Shown: piece after piece, positions 53,053 through 61,390 of the stretch | How positions within the stretch are numbered: the first letter of the stretch is position 1 | Layout: each line of letters begins with the position of its first letter | Assembly (NCBI GenBank): GCA_964488685.1 | Contig: CAZAVY010000003.1 | Span: forward strand, 1 to 64,000 | Origin: GCA-001735895 sp964488685 | GTDB taxonomy: Bacteria; Pseudomonadota; Gammaproteobacteria; GCA-001735895 | Reading direction: 5' to 3' | DNA length: 64,000 nucleotides | Program-made: the position numbers and the translations under genes | Notes under the pieces: generated by a model | Told to the model about the DNA's origin: nothing | The model's input: the letters and a program-made list of their open reading frames with translations, nothing else | Databases searched by the model: none

Positions 53053-53283
53053 ATGGACTCAGATAAAAACGCATATACCGAAGACGACCTCAGGCAACTT
53101 GAGCAACGCATCGATGAGCTCATCGATACTGTCGGTTCACTGAAAAATGAAAACACCAGCCTGCGAAATCAAAAAGACAAGCTGGTTGGCGAACGTGCTC
53201 AGTTAATCGAGAAAACAGAAATGGCGCGCAGCCGGGTTGAGGCGATGATTTCACGCCTGCGATCACTCGAACTAGGCTCATGA
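53053..53283 (+). CDS. Small coiled-coil protein, TIGR02449 / ZapB-like
   Basis: A 76-residue protein that is almost all coiled coil (DLRQLEQRIDELIDTVGSLK, then KDKLVGERAQLIEKTEMARS with heptad leucines). Small proteins of this type (TIGR02449) are regularly encoded just before zapA in gammaproteobacteria and are thought to act with it at the division ring, like ZapB. The start is placed at MDSDKNAYTEDD; the frame is open 26 codons further, without conserved text. Its stop overlaps the zapA ATG (ATGA at 53280-53283), so the two are coupled. Confidence 0.8.
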   Translation: MDSDKNAYTEDDLRQLEQRIDELIDTVGSLKNENTSLRNQKDKLVGERAQLIEKTEMARSRVEAMISRLRSLELGS

Positions 53284-53591
53284 CCGACGCTCAACCTATC
53301 AGCATTTCCATTCTCGACAAGGATTACAAGGTAGCCTGCCCTTCCGGCGAACAATCTGCACTGCTCGAATCCGCCAAATTTCTCGATCACAAAATGCGCG
53401 AGGTTCGCGACAGCGGCAATATCATGGGTGCCGAGCGCATCGCGGTCATTACGGCACTTAACATGGCCAATGATCTGTTGCAGACCAGCAACCTGGACAA
53501 GCAAATTGGCCGGGAACTGCCTCCGCGCCTGAAAGACCTGGAAAGCAAAATCTCACGGGTCCTCGAACAGGCCCGGCAATTGGAAATCTAA
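53280..53591 (+). CDS. zapA: Cell division protein ZapA
   Basis: ZapA binds and cross-links FtsZ filaments at mid-cell. The 103-residue protein has the family N-terminal globular part (ISISILDKDYKVACPSGEQS, LLESAKFLDHKMREVRDSG), then ERIAVITALNMANDLL, and a C-terminal coiled coil. Length and position match E. coli ZapA (109). It overlaps the zapB-like gene by four bases. The 6S RNA gene follows 250 bases downstream, as in other gammaproteobacteria. Confidence 0.93.
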   Translation: MTDAQPISISILDKDYKVACPSGEQSALLESAKFLDHKMREVRDSGNIMGAERIAVITALNMANDLLQTSNLDKQIGRELPPRLKDLESKISRVLEQARQLEI

Positions 53592-53615
53592 TTCCGATAA
53601 AAATAACACTTACTT

Positions 53616-53711
53616 AAGCATGCCACCCCGCGGGCCTAGGCATGCCGTCCCCGCAGACCTAAGCACGTCATCCCGCGTGTTTATAGTCATCCCCGTGAAA
53701 GCGGGGATGAC
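53616..53711. repeat. Array of GTCATCCCCGCG-type half-sites ending in a full palindrome
   Basis: Three related units of about 22 bases follow each other: AAGCATGCCACCCCGCGGGC (53616), AGGCATGCCGTCCCCGCAGA (53638) and AAGCACGTCATCCCGCGTGT (53661). They lead into a complete palindrome GTCATCCCCGTGAAAGCGGGGATGAC-type unit at 53686-53711, and GCGGGGATGAT follows at about 53721. The array lies between zapA and the 6S promoter. Confidence 0.65.
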
Positions 53712-53802
53712 TTCGTAGGGCGCGGGGATGATTTTATATCGGCAATGGCCATTCCATCTTATTTCTGTAATTAGTAAACTAAGTTCCTATTAGAAATTTA
53801 AA

Positions 53803-53832
53803 TTGTACATTTCGACAAAAACGAGCCATAGT
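53803..53832 (+). promoter_or_regulatory. Putative sigma-70 promoter of 6S RNA
   Basis: TTGTAC (53803-53808) and CATAGT (53827-53832) with an 18-base spacer lie just before the predicted 5' end of 6S RNA at 53839, leaving 6 bases between the -10 element and +1. Both hexamers keep four or so of six consensus bases. Confidence 0.5.
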
Positions 53833-53838
53833 AGTTTT

Positions 53839-54021
53839 ATACCGACTGCGGTGTTCGTTAGCATCCATCATAATCCTTGAGCCTATTTATCAATCTCGGG
53901 GACTTCCGTGTAACACTGGTGTGCATGCCTGACGAGTCAGGGAGCCTGATGGGTTGCCAATAACCCCACCTGGACCTTTGGTTCAAGGTTGATAGATCTG
54001 CGACGGCACCGTGGTTGGTAT
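53839..54021 (+). ncRNA. ssrS: 6S RNA
   Basis: 6S RNA binds sigma-70 RNA polymerase and mimics an open promoter. The predicted 183-nt transcript has the length of E. coli 6S RNA. Its ends form a continuous 15-base closing stem, ATACCGACTGCGGTG with CACCGTGGTTGGTAT, counting three G-U pairs. An inner stem pairs TATCAA (about 53890) with TTGATA (about 53989). The 3' half contains ACCTGGACCTTTGGTTCAAG, close to the conserved hairpin of E. coli 6S (CCTTGAACCAAGGGTTCAAG). Location downstream of zapA is the standard one. The 5-formyltetrahydrofolate cyclo-ligase gene that usually follows is absent; ilvA lies there on the other strand. Confidence 0.88.
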
Positions 54022-54105
54022 ATTCACCCGGAGTTAACTCGTTATTTTTCCCGCACTTATGCCAACAAACCAGTATTGGGTTTATGATGAAATCACCGCG
54101 TTGGG

Positions 54106-55629
54106 TTATTTCAGGAACAACTGATAAGCCTCGTTTTCAGTCTCATTCCAGTAAGGTATTTTAAGGCTCTTAAGAAACGCATTGAAGCCTCTGACATCGC
54201 CTTTTTCGACCTGGAATCCCATCAGGATACGACCAAAATTCGATCCGTGGTTACGATAGTGAAACAGGCTAATATTCCATCGAGTACCCACTTTCATCAA
54301 AAAATTTAATAACGCGCCGGGCTTTTCCGGAAACTGAAAGCGATAAAGTAACTCGGAAGTGACGTTACTACCGGGATGTCCCCCGATCATGTAGCGGGTA
54401 TGTAGCTTCGCGACTTCGTTGCCGGTCATATCGACTACCCGGTAGCCCTTCGCGGTCAGTTTGGCAATCAGCAAGTTTTTTTCGTCGAGGCCGCGGGTAA
54501 GCTGAATTCCGGCAAACACGCATGCTTTCTCGCTGTCGGCATAACGATAGTTGAACTCGGTTATCGAGCGATTGCCGATCAATTGACATAATTTCCTGAA
54601 ACTTCCGGGTCGCTCCGGAATCTCAACCGCCAGCAGGGCTTCACGATCCTCGCCGAGCTCGGCGCGTTCGGACACATGCCGCAGACGATCGAAGTTCATG
54701 TTGGCTCCACCGTTGATCGACACCAGGGTTTGCTGCCGTAGGTCGTGAGTCTCCACGTATTTTTTCAGGCCCGCAAGTGACAACGCGCCCGCGGGCTCAC
54801 ATATGGCCCTGGTGTCTTCGTAAGTGTCCTTGATTGCCGCACAAATCTGATCGGTCGATACCGTGATCACGTCATCGACCAGATTCCTGATCATCGGCCA
54901 GTTTTTTTTACCAATCTGTTTTACCGCCACCCCGTCGGCGAAAATCCCGACTTCCTTGAGTATTACGCGACGCCCCGCCTTGAGCGCCTCGTAACAACAG
55001 GCAGCATCGTCCGGTTCCACCCCGATAATCATGATTTGCGGCTTGACCGCCTTGATGAAACCCGCGATACCCCCAATCAAACCACCCCCACCGACGGCAA
55101 CGAATATCGCATCGATGTTTCCCGGATGCTGACGGATAATTTCATGAGCGATGGTACCCTGACCCGCCATCACGTCGAAGTCATCGAACGGGTGAATAAA
55201 CGCCAGGCGTTCTTTCTTCGCCAGCTTTAAGCAAAATTCCTTCGCGGCATCGAAATTTTCACCCTCTAATACAGCCTTCGCGCCATACGATCTGACCGCC
55301 GCAATTTTGATATCCGGCGTCGTCGTCGGCATGACGATGGTAGCTTTGAGGTTGAGTTTTTTAGCGGCCAGTGCCACGCCCTGGGCATGGTTTCCGGCGG
55401 ATGCGGTAATCACCCCCTTTAATCCGGGATTCTTCTGCAATTCCTGATAGATCTTGTTGAAAGCGCCCCGACACTTGAATGAAAACACGGGCTGCAAATC
55501 TTCACGCTTGAGGTAGACCTGGCTGTCATAGCGTCGGGAAATCCGCGGCATATAATCCAGTGGGGTTTCACGGGCGATGTCGTATACCCTCGCGGTCAGC
55601 ACTTTTTCTAGAAATTTTTCTTTTCGCAT
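54106..55629 (-). CDS. ilvA: Threonine ammonia-lyase (biosynthetic), two ACT-like domains
   Basis: Makes 2-oxobutanoate from threonine, the first step to isoleucine. The 507-residue PLP enzyme shows the Lys-containing VFSFKCRGAFNKI, the cofactor-phosphate loop AVGGGGLIGGIAG, SAGNHAQGVALAA and EPAGALSLAGLKKY. The C-terminal third (about 330-507) holds two ACT-like domains (LLAVEIPERPGSFRKLCQLI and LLYRFQFPEKPGALLNFL), the isoleucine/valine sensors of the long biosynthetic type. I chose ATG 55629 (MRKEKFLEKVL); upstream codons do not match the family. Divergent from rpiA, the E. coli-unlike but common gammaproteobacterial pairing. Confidence 0.95.
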   Translation of the reverse strand: MRKEKFLEKVLTARVYDIARETPLDYMPRISRRYDSQVYLKREDLQPVFSFKCRGAFNKIYQELQKNPGLKGVITASAGNHAQGVALAAKKLNLKATIVMPTTTPDIKIAAVRSYGAKAVLEGENFDAAKEFCLKLAKKERLAFIHPFDDFDVMAGQGTIAHEIIRQHPGNIDAIFVAVGGGGLIGGIAGFIKAVKPQIMIIGVEPDDAACCYEALKAGRRVILKEVGIFADGVAVKQIGKKNWPMIRNLVDDVITVSTDQICAAIKDTYEDTRAICEPAGALSLAGLKKYVETHDLRQQTLVSINGGANMNFDRLRHVSERAELGEDREALLAVEIPERPGSFRKLCQLIGNRSITEFNYRYADSEKACVFAGIQLTRGLDEKNLLIAKLTAKGYRVVDMTGNEVAKLHTRYMIGGHPGSNVTSELLYRFQFPEKPGALLNFLMKVGTRWNISLFHYRNHGSNFGRILMGFQVEKGDVRGFNAFLKSLKIPYWNETENEAYQLFLK

Positions 55630-55736
55630 AGCCCGTATATAATATGTCTGGATTTTACCGCTAAAACCGCACAACAGCTTGCGCGGACTGCAGGGGATTA
55701 TCATAATTGATCGCACTCGAAGCAACCGGTAAATTC

Positions 55737-56402
55737 ATGACGCCCGAAGAAAAAAAACGCCTTGCTGCCGAAGCTGCCATCGATTACGTCAAGCCCGGGG
55801 CTATCGTCGGCGTGGGCACCGGTTCCACCGTTAATCATTTTATCGACCTGCTGGCTGATAAAATGGCCGCCAGGGTCACTGCTGCGGTTTCCAGTTCAGA
55901 AGCTTCCAGCAACCGCTTACGTGGCCACGGGTTCAAGGTGGTCGACCTGAATCAGGCCGGCAAACTCGACCTGTATGTCGATGGCGCCGACGAATCCAAT
56001 CACCAGCTACAACTGATCAAGGGTGGTGGCGGCGCATTGACCCGCGAAAAAATTGTCGCGTCGGCGAGTGCCGAATTCGTCTGCATTGCCGACGACAGCA
56101 AGCTGGTGGATACGCTGGGCGATTTCCCGCTACCGGTAGAGGTTATCCCGATGGCACGAGAACTGGTCGCTGCGGCACTTGGAAACCTGGGCGGTGATCC
56201 ACGGTTGAGGGAAGGTTTTGTTACCGATAACGGCAACCAGATTCTCGATCTACATGGAATGCGGATCTCCGACGCGCTCGACCTTGAATCCTGTATCAAT
56301 CAAATCGCAGGGGTGGTTTGCGTGGGTCTGTTTGCCCACCGTCCTGCTGATGTGCTTATCCTCGGCACCGATGACGGGGTAGTCCGTTACACCGCTCCTT
56401 AG
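55737..56402 (+). CDS. rpiA: Ribose-5-phosphate isomerase A
   Basis: Interconverts ribose 5-phosphate and ribulose 5-phosphate. The 221-residue protein (E. coli 219) shows GVGTGSTVNHFID, SSEASSNRLRGHG, the catalytic DLYVDGADESN and LIKGGGGALTREKI with its Glu. I placed the start at MTPEEKKRLAA; ten more codons upstream are open but not conserved. The last few bases of the gene overlap the start of palindromic element copy 2, whose left end begins at 56399, so the stop TAG lies in the element. Confidence 0.94.
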   Translation: MTPEEKKRLAAEAAIDYVKPGAIVGVGTGSTVNHFIDLLADKMAARVTAAVSSSEASSNRLRGHGFKVVDLNQAGKLDLYVDGADESNHQLQLIKGGGGALTREKIVASASAEFVCIADDSKLVDTLGDFPLPVEVIPMARELVAAALGNLGGDPRLREGFVTDNGNQILDLHGMRISDALDLESCINQIAGVVCVGLFAHRPADVLILGTDDGVVRYTAP

Positions 56403-56567
56403 CCCGGAGATTTCATGAACTGCCGCGATGATTGCGCAGGGCTTTAGTTTTCTCGGGAGAATTTCCGAAGAAGTGTCGGACCAATGGATACGGCCGACTG
56501 AGGAAGGTTCCCGAAGAGACAAAGGTCAAGCCAGGGCGCGAGCAGGTTTATGAAAGGTTCGGGTTAG
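56399..56567. mobile_element. MITE-like long palindromic element, copy 2
   Basis: A 169-bp element homologous over its full length to the copy at 4453-4620. It starts TTAGCCCGGAGATTTCATGA, identical for the first 40-odd bases, and ends in GGTTCGGGTTA. The inner hairpin has CTCGGGA against TCCCGAAG where copy 1 has CTCAGGA against CCTGAG, so an A-T pair became G-C on both arms. This is consistent with selection or a mechanism acting on the fold. Insertion at the rpiA stop codon gives that gene its TAG. Confidence 0.8.
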
Positions 56568-56596
56568 ATTTCCTCAAATGGAACTGGATTAAAAAA

Positions 56597-56613
56597 GCCC
56601 GCACAAAGCGGGC
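56597..56613. terminator. Bidirectional intrinsic terminator between rpiA and rpsI
   Basis: GCCCGC-ACAAA-GCGGGC with A6 to the left and T4 to the right. Read on the minus strand it ends in six T and would stop the rplM-rpsI transcript 27 bases after the rpsI stop. On the plus strand it can end rpiA. Confidence 0.85.
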
Positions 56614-56639
56614 TTTTGGGGTAATCGGGAATTTCTGGT

Positions 56640-57032
56640 TTAACGCTTGGAGAATTGAACGCCACGGCGGGCCTTGCGCAAACCAACCTTCTTGCGTTCA
56701 ACTTCACGCGCGTCACGGGTCACAAATCCTTCCTTACGCAATGCGGCACGGAAGGTTTCGTCGTATTTCAGCAGGGCGCGGGTAATACCGAGACGAATCG
56801 CACCGGCCTGACCGCTGGGGCCGCCACCGGATACACTGACGTTGATATCAAACTTGTCAATCAGTTCGACAGTTTGCAACGGTTGGCGTACTACCATGCG
56901 TGAGGTTTCACGCCCGAAATACTCTTCGATGCTCCGATTATTGATTGTAATCGCGCCGCTACCGGACTTTAAATAAACACGCGCCGCCGAGCTCTTGCGA
57001 CGACCGGTACCGTAATATTGTTCGACTGCCAT
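56640..57032 (-). CDS. rpsI: 30S ribosomal protein S9 (uS9)
   Basis: A 130-residue ribosomal protein, the same length as E. coli S9. It shows QYYGTGRRKSSAARVYLKSG, GQAGAIRLGITRALLKYDE and the basic tail KKVGLRKARRGVQFSKR, which reaches toward the P-site tRNA. It lies 11 bases after rplM on the same strand and ends at an intrinsic terminator. Confidence 0.98.
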   Translation of the reverse strand: MAVEQYYGTGRRKSSAARVYLKSGSGAITINNRSIEEYFGRETSRMVVRQPLQTVELIDKFDINVSVSGGGPSGQAGAIRLGITRALLKYDETFRAALRKEGFVTRDAREVERKKVGLRKARRGVQFSKR

Positions 57033-57043
57033 ATTTTGACCCG

Positions 57044-57472
57044 TTAGATTTCGAGAGGTTGGGGTTGTTGCGCAGCGTGGCTGTGTGCCGCGCCTGCGTA
57101 TACCTTCAGCTTTTTAAACATTGCCCGACCCAGGGCATTCTTTGGCAACATGCCTTTAACCGAATGCTGAATAATTCTTTCCGGATGAACCTTACGCAGT
57201 TGCGACAGATTGGTCGACTTCAGACTGCCAATATAACCGGTGTGATGATGATACATCTTGTCATTTTCCTTGTTGCCGGTGACCCGTATTTTTTCCGCGT
57301 TGATGACGATGATGTAATCACCGGTATCGACGTGTGGTGTATACTCGGGCTTGTGTTTACCGCGTAAACGACGCGCAACTTCGGTCGACAGGCGACCCAG
57401 TATCTTGTCGGTGGCATCAATGACATACCAGTCACGTTTTACCGTTTCAGATTTTGCACTGAAGGTTTTCAT
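57044..57472 (-). CDS. rplM: 50S ribosomal protein L13 (uL13)
   Basis: A 142-residue ribosomal protein, the same length as E. coli L13. It starts MKTFSAKSETVKRDWYVIDA and shows RRLRGKHKPEYTPHVDTGDY, KGMLPKNALGRAMFKKLKVY and HAAQQPQPLEI. I chose the second of two in-frame ATGs because AGGA lies 6 bases before it, whereas it abuts the first. A promoter is predicted 60-90 bases upstream. Confidence 0.98.
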   Translation of the reverse strand: MKTFSAKSETVKRDWYVIDATDKILGRLSTEVARRLRGKHKPEYTPHVDTGDYIIVINAEKIRVTGNKENDKMYHHHTGYIGSLKSTNLSQLRKVHPERIIQHSVKGMLPKNALGRAMFKKLKVYAGAAHSHAAQQPQPLEI

Positions 57473-57529
57473 ACCCATTCCTGATTAAGCTGCCGATTAA
57501 GGCGTTGACTTCTTTCACAAAGGGCGCGA

Positions 57530-57558
57530 ATACTAACGGATAAGTAAGCGCTTGACAA
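57530..57558 (-). promoter_or_regulatory. Putative sigma-70 promoter of rplM-rpsI
   Basis: On the minus strand, TTGTCA (57558-57553) and TAGTAT (57535-57530) are 17 bases apart. The leader to the rplM ATG would be about 50 bases. The rest of the 57473-57669 gap shows no gene. Confidence 0.5.
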
Positions 57559-57669
57559 GGCGTAAAACCCTGTTTTTAAAGGCATATTTCAAGTCTTGGC
57601 ACAATGTCCCGATTTAGCCGATAATAAGGGTGTTCCCGCAAGAATTTAAGCTGTTTTCCCGGAGGCAAA

Positions 57670-58308
57670 ATGCGCAACCTCGGCTTTGTTGATCGTTTAC
57701 TCGATGAACTGCAACGCGGCCTCAAGACCAGTCATCTACGCCCACCAGCGGCCGAACGAGCGTATCCGGCGGATCATATCGATCAAGACGAGTTATCCGC
57801 CAGCGAACAAACGCATGTCGCCGGATTGATGCGAGTCAATAATGCCGGTGAAGTGGCCGCGCAGGGATTGTATCGCGGCCAGGCGTTGACCGCAGGCAAA
57901 CAGGCGCTCAGTGCGGCCATGACTGAAGCCGCAGAAGAGGAAAACGAACACCTGAACTGGTGTCAGCGGCGACTTGGCGAACTCGATCAACCCCGTAGCC
58001 TGCTCGACGGTGTCTGGTACTGGGGTTCATTTTCCATCGGCGCCCTGGCAGGTGCCGCTGGTGACAAGTGGAGCCTGGGTTTCGTCAAGGAAACCGAGCA
58101 GCAGGTCTGTTCTCATCTTGAGCGTCACCTCGAAAGCCTGCCCGAACAGGACCGGCGCAGTCGTTCGATCATCGAAACCATGCGCGCGGATGAACTGCGC
58201 CATGCGCAAAACGCCGCCAGTGCCGGTGCTGCTGAACTACCGGCGCCAATCAAAGCCGCGATGCAACTGATCAGTAAGGTCATGACCTTCACCGCATATC
58301 GAATCTAA
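57670..58308 (+). CDS. coq7: 3-demethoxyubiquinol 3-hydroxylase (Coq7 type)
   Basis: Membrane-associated diiron enzyme for the C6 hydroxylation of ubiquinone. The 212-residue protein shows the six metal ligands typical of Coq7: Glu in NNAGEVAAQGLYRGQ, EEENEHLNWC (Glu and His), Glu in FVKETEQQVCSHLERH, and Glu with His in MRADELRHAQNAA. Membrane-facing hydrophobic stretches occur near GSFSIGALAGAAGDKW. GGAGG lies 4 bases before the ATG. Many gammaproteobacteria have Coq7 instead of UbiF, which fits with the single UbiI-like gene elsewhere in this window. Confidence 0.93.
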   Translation: MRNLGFVDRLLDELQRGLKTSHLRPPAAERAYPADHIDQDELSASEQTHVAGLMRVNNAGEVAAQGLYRGQALTAGKQALSAAMTEAAEEENEHLNWCQRRLGELDQPRSLLDGVWYWGSFSIGALAGAAGDKWSLGFVKETEQQVCSHLERHLESLPEQDRRSRSIIETMRADELRHAQNAASAGAAELPAPIKAAMQLISKVMTFTAYRI

Positions 58309-58374
58309 CCTAAAGTATATGTTCGGGCAGTGTTGGGGTCAGGATGTAATGGCACTAGCTTTTCAAGGAGTTGA

Positions 58375-58396
58375 GTCATACCCGCGCAAGTATGAC
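58375..58396. repeat. GTCATACCCGCG-type palindrome
   Basis: GTCATACCCGCGCAAGTATGAC is a complete short palindrome between the convergent coq7 and OsmC-family genes. It is another copy of the dispersed repeat. Confidence 0.65.
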
Positions 58397-58430
58397 GACT
58401 TTGAAGCAGGTGCCATCTGGGTCTGGACGA

Positions 58431-58850
58431 CTAGTCGCGGTTGACGATTCCGAAGCTGTGGGTGATTTCGGCGACTTTTTCGAGCATGCGGGAGGCAGAG
58501 CAATACTTGTCTGCGGATAAATCCACTGCCTTCGAAACTTTATTCTGATCAAGATCGCGACCACTGACGATAAAATGCACATGAATTTTAGTGAATACTT
58601 TAGGAATCGTTTGCGCGCGCTCGGCCTCGATCTCCACTTCACAATCAACAACTTGCTGTCGGGACTTGTGCAAAATGGAAACCACGTCGAATGCAGTACA
58701 GCCGCCCAGACCCAGCAATAGCATTTCCATTGGACGCACACCCAGATTTCTGCCGCCGGCATCGGCGGCGCCATCCATCACAACCGAGTGGCCACTATCC
58801 GATTCACCGACAAAAGACATGTGATCAAGCCATTTTACTCTACACTTCAT
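58431..58850 (-). CDS. OsmC family protein (YhfA-like)
   Basis: A 139-residue protein of the OsmC/Ohr superfamily, thiol peroxidases that act on organic hydroperoxides in many cases. It has both redox cysteines, in LLGLGGCTAFDVVSIL and DKYCSASRMLEKVAEI, and the start VKWLDHMSFVGESDSGHSVV is that of the YhfA subgroup, whose substrate is unknown. It is divergent from crp, as yhfA is next to crp in E. coli. Confidence 0.88.
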   Translation of the reverse strand: MKCRVKWLDHMSFVGESDSGHSVVMDGAADAGGRNLGVRPMEMLLLGLGGCTAFDVVSILHKSRQQVVDCEVEIEAERAQTIPKVFTKIHVHFIVSGRDLDQNKVSKAVDLSADKYCSASRMLEKVAEITHSFGIVNRD

Positions 58851-58924
58851 CGTTACTACCTATTGCTGTTGAATTGCGTTTTTTATGGTATGTTTAGTAC
58901 TATCGAGTTCAGATAAATAAAAAT

Positions 58925-59572
58925 ATGTCAGTTAACCCCATCACAAAAGTCATCCCCAAGAATAATCCGGCCCTTGACAACTTTCTGCGTCACTGCCACA
59001 CCAAGAAGTATGCAACGCGCAGTACCATTATTCATGCGGGGGACGATTCGGAGACGCTGTACTATATCATCGACGGTTCGGTGAGCGTAGTCATCGAAGA
59101 TGAAGACTGTAACGAAATCGTGCTCGCCTACCTCAACCCCGGGGATTTCTTCGGTGAAATGGGTTTATTCGAGGAGGACACCAAACGCAGCGCCTGGGTC
59201 ATCACGCGAACCATCTGTGATGTTGCGGAAATCCACTACAACCAGTTTATGCAGCTGGCCAGGGAAACACCCGAAATCCTGTTCCAGCTGTCTTCGCAAC
59301 TGGCCAGTCGATTGCGCAATACCAGCCGTAAAGTCAGTAACCTCGCGTTTATGGATGTAACCGGACGTGTCGCACGCACCTTGCTCGATCTGGCGCGCGA
59401 ACCCGACGCAATCACCCATCCCGATGGCATGCAAATCAAGATTACCCGTCAGGAAATTGCCAAAATAGTCGGCTGTTCCCGCGAGATGGCCGGTCGTGTG
59501 ATGAAGACTCTGGAAGAAGACGGCCTGATCACGGCACACGGAAAAACCATCGTCGTTTTCGGCACGCGTTAG
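58925..59572 (+). CDS. crp: cAMP-binding transcriptional regulator, Crp/Vfr type
   Basis: A 215-residue regulator with a cyclic nucleotide domain (about 20-135) and a C-terminal helix-turn-helix. GDFFGEMGLFEEDTKRSAWV corresponds to the cAMP pocket of E. coli CRP, with the Glu, Arg and Ser that contact cAMP. ITRQEIAKIVGCSREMAGRV is nearly the CRP recognition helix, keeping the Arg and Glu that read TGTGA, and AHGKTIVVFGTR matches the E. coli end. It likely binds TGTGA-N6-TCACA sites. Placement beside trpC is the same as Pseudomonas vfr. It converges with trpC, with 4 bases between the genes. Confidence 0.93.
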   Translation: MSVNPITKVIPKNNPALDNFLRHCHTKKYATRSTIIHAGDDSETLYYIIDGSVSVVIEDEDCNEIVLAYLNPGDFFGEMGLFEEDTKRSAWVITRTICDVAEIHYNQFMQLARETPEILFQLSSQLASRLRNTSRKVSNLAFMDVTGRVARTLLDLAREPDAITHPDGMQIKITRQEIAKIVGCSREMAGRVMKTLEEDGLITAHGKTIVVFGTR

Positions 59573-59576
59573 GATC

Positions 59577-60377
59577 TTATCCAAACAGCTGCTTCAGGCC
59601 CTGACCCGGATCCGCAACGCGCATGAAGGCCTCTCCGACGAGAAAGGCGTGCACCGCGTGGCGACGCATCAGTTCAACCTCATCTCGACTGTGAATCCCG
59701 CTCTCGGTGACAACCAGGCAAGCTTCGGGAATCGATCCCAGCAATTCAATCGTGGTGTCGAGCCGGGTATCGAAGGTATGCAGATCACGATTATTAATGC
59801 CAACCAGGTCCGGATCGAGTTTTAAGCTGCGCTCGAGCTCTTTGTGATCGTGCACCTCGACCAGCACATCCATACCCAGCGATTTCGCTTCGCGGTACAG
59901 GCTTGTCAAGGCCCCGTCATCGAGCGCCGCGACGATAAGCAGGATGCAGTCGGCCCCGATTGCCCTCGATTCAATCAACTGGTACGGATCGACGATAAAA
60001 TCCTTGCGGATGACCGGTAACTCGCAGGCATTGCGGGCTGCGGTCAGGTAATCTTCATGCCCCTGGAAAAAATCATGGTCGGTCAACACCGACAGGCAAC
60101 TGGCACCGCCGGCTTGATACGACTTCGCAATTTCGACCACGTCGAAATCCTCGCGAATGACACCCTTGCTGGGTGAAGCCTTCTTGATCTCGGCGATCAC
60201 CGCCGCTTCACCCCGTTCAATCCGGCGTTTCATAGCGGCGATGAATCCACGCGGGGCCGAGACCTCTTCGACTTGCTGTCGTAGCTGGTCAATTGATATA
60301 GCTTTCCGACGCGCGGATATTTCCTGCTGCTTGCGCGCAAGAATTTGATTCAGGATGCCCGCTCTCGGCCCGCTCAT
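59577..60377 (-). CDS. trpC: Indole-3-glycerol phosphate synthase
   Basis: Closes the indole ring from CdRP in tryptophan synthesis. The 266-residue TIM barrel is monofunctional, not fused to TrpF. It shows AEIKKASPSKGVIREDFDV, ASCLSVLTDHDFFQG, PVIRKDFIVDPYQL, LVGINNRDLHTFDT and VTESGIHSRDEVELM, which hold the catalytic Lys and Glu residues. Its ATG overlaps the trpD stop (ATGA). It is last in trpE-trpG-trpD-trpC. Confidence 0.97.
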   Translation of the reverse strand: MSGPRAGILNQILARKQQEISARRKAISIDQLRQQVEEVSAPRGFIAAMKRRIERGEAAVIAEIKKASPSKGVIREDFDVVEIAKSYQAGGASCLSVLTDHDFFQGHEDYLTAARNACELPVIRKDFIVDPYQLIESRAIGADCILLIVAALDDGALTSLYREAKSLGMDVLVEVHDHKELERSLKLDPDLVGINNRDLHTFDTRLDTTIELLGSIPEACLVVTESGIHSRDEVELMRRHAVHAFLVGEAFMRVADPGQGLKQLFG

Positions 60378-61390
60378 CAGGCGTTGGTCCGGGCGACCAG
60401 ATTTTGCAGTACTTCGGCGGCCTTGCCACTGCTAATCGCTGTGCGCGCGGATTCGACGCCTGCTTCAAGCGATTCGGCAACACCCGATACATAAATTGCC
60501 GCCCCGGCGTTGAGGCAAACGATATCACGCGCCGGACCCGGGTTATCCGACAACACCGAGCGAATAGTGGCCAGGCTTTGTTCGGCGGATTCGACCCGAA
60601 GCTGATCCAGTGGAGCCTGCTCCATATCAAAGTCTGCGGGTGAAACCGTGTAACTGGTGACTGCTCCATTTTTCAGTTCAGCCACCCTTGTCGGCGCCGA
60701 AATACTGATTTCATCCATCCCGTCCTCGGCATGCACCACCATGACATGTCGGCTCCCCAGCTGATTCAACACCTGCGCAAGTGGTTCCACCAGTTCACCA
60801 TCGAATACTCCGATAATCTGGTTTGGGGCGCCGGCCGGGTTGGTCAACGGGCCCAGCAGGTTGAAAATAGTTCGCACCGCCATCTCCTTGCGCGGACCGA
60901 TAGCATGTTTCATGGCACCGTGATGTGCGGGTGCAAACATAAAGCCGACCCCGACCTGCTCGATGCACTGCGCCACCTGCCGGGGTGAAATATCGAGCTT
61001 GACGCCGGCAACTTCCAGCACGTCGGCACTGCCGGAGTTGCTGGTCATGGAACGATTCCCATGCTTGGCCACCTGCGCGCCGGCCGCCGCAGCAACGATT
61101 GCGCTCGCGGTCGAGATGTTGAAACTTGCGGACGAATCACCGCCGGTACCACAGGTGTCGACCAGGTGGTCGCCACTGACTTCAACCCGGGTGGACAGTT
61201 CACGCATGACTTTTGCCGCCGCCGAAATTTCATCTACCGACTCGCCTTTGATGCGCAACCCAACCAGGAAACCGCCAATCTGGGACGCTGTACATTCCCC
61301 GGTCATGATTTGCAGCATCACCGAACTCATTTCGTCACCGCTCAGATCGCGGCCGGCGATTACCGCTTTAATTGCTGCCTGTATTTCCAT
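60377..61390 (-). CDS. trpD: Anthranilate phosphoribosyltransferase
   Basis: Joins anthranilate to PRPP. The 337-residue protein shows the PRPP loop DTCGTGGDSSASFNIST, KHGNRSMTSNSGSADVLE, FMFAPAHHGAMKH and FNLLGPLTNPAGA. I chose ATG 61390, preceded by GGGGAG and overlapping the trpG stop by one base (TAATG); an ATG six codons upstream lies inside trpG. It is separate from trpG, unlike the E. coli fusion. Confidence 0.96.
   Translation of the reverse strand: MEIQAAIKAVIAGRDLSGDEMSSVMLQIMTGECTASQIGGFLVGLRIKGESVDEISAAAKVMRELSTRVEVSGDHLVDTCGTGGDSSASFNISTASAIVAAAAGAQVAKHGNRSMTSNSGSADVLEVAGVKLDISPRQVAQCIEQVGVGFMFAPAHHGAMKHAIGPRKEMAVRTIFNLLGPLTNPAGAPNQIIGVFDGELVEPLAQVLNQLGSRHVMVVHAEDGMDEISISAPTRVAELKNGAVTSYTVSPADFDMEQAPLDQLRVESAEQSLATIRSVLSDNPGPARDIVCLNAGAAIYVSGVAESLEAGVESARTAISSGKAAEVLQNLVARTNA

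Noticed and set aside
53616..53711. CRISPR array
   Set aside because: Units are about 22 bases, diverged, directly adjacent without unique spacers, and no cas genes are near. They are halves of the dispersed palindrome.
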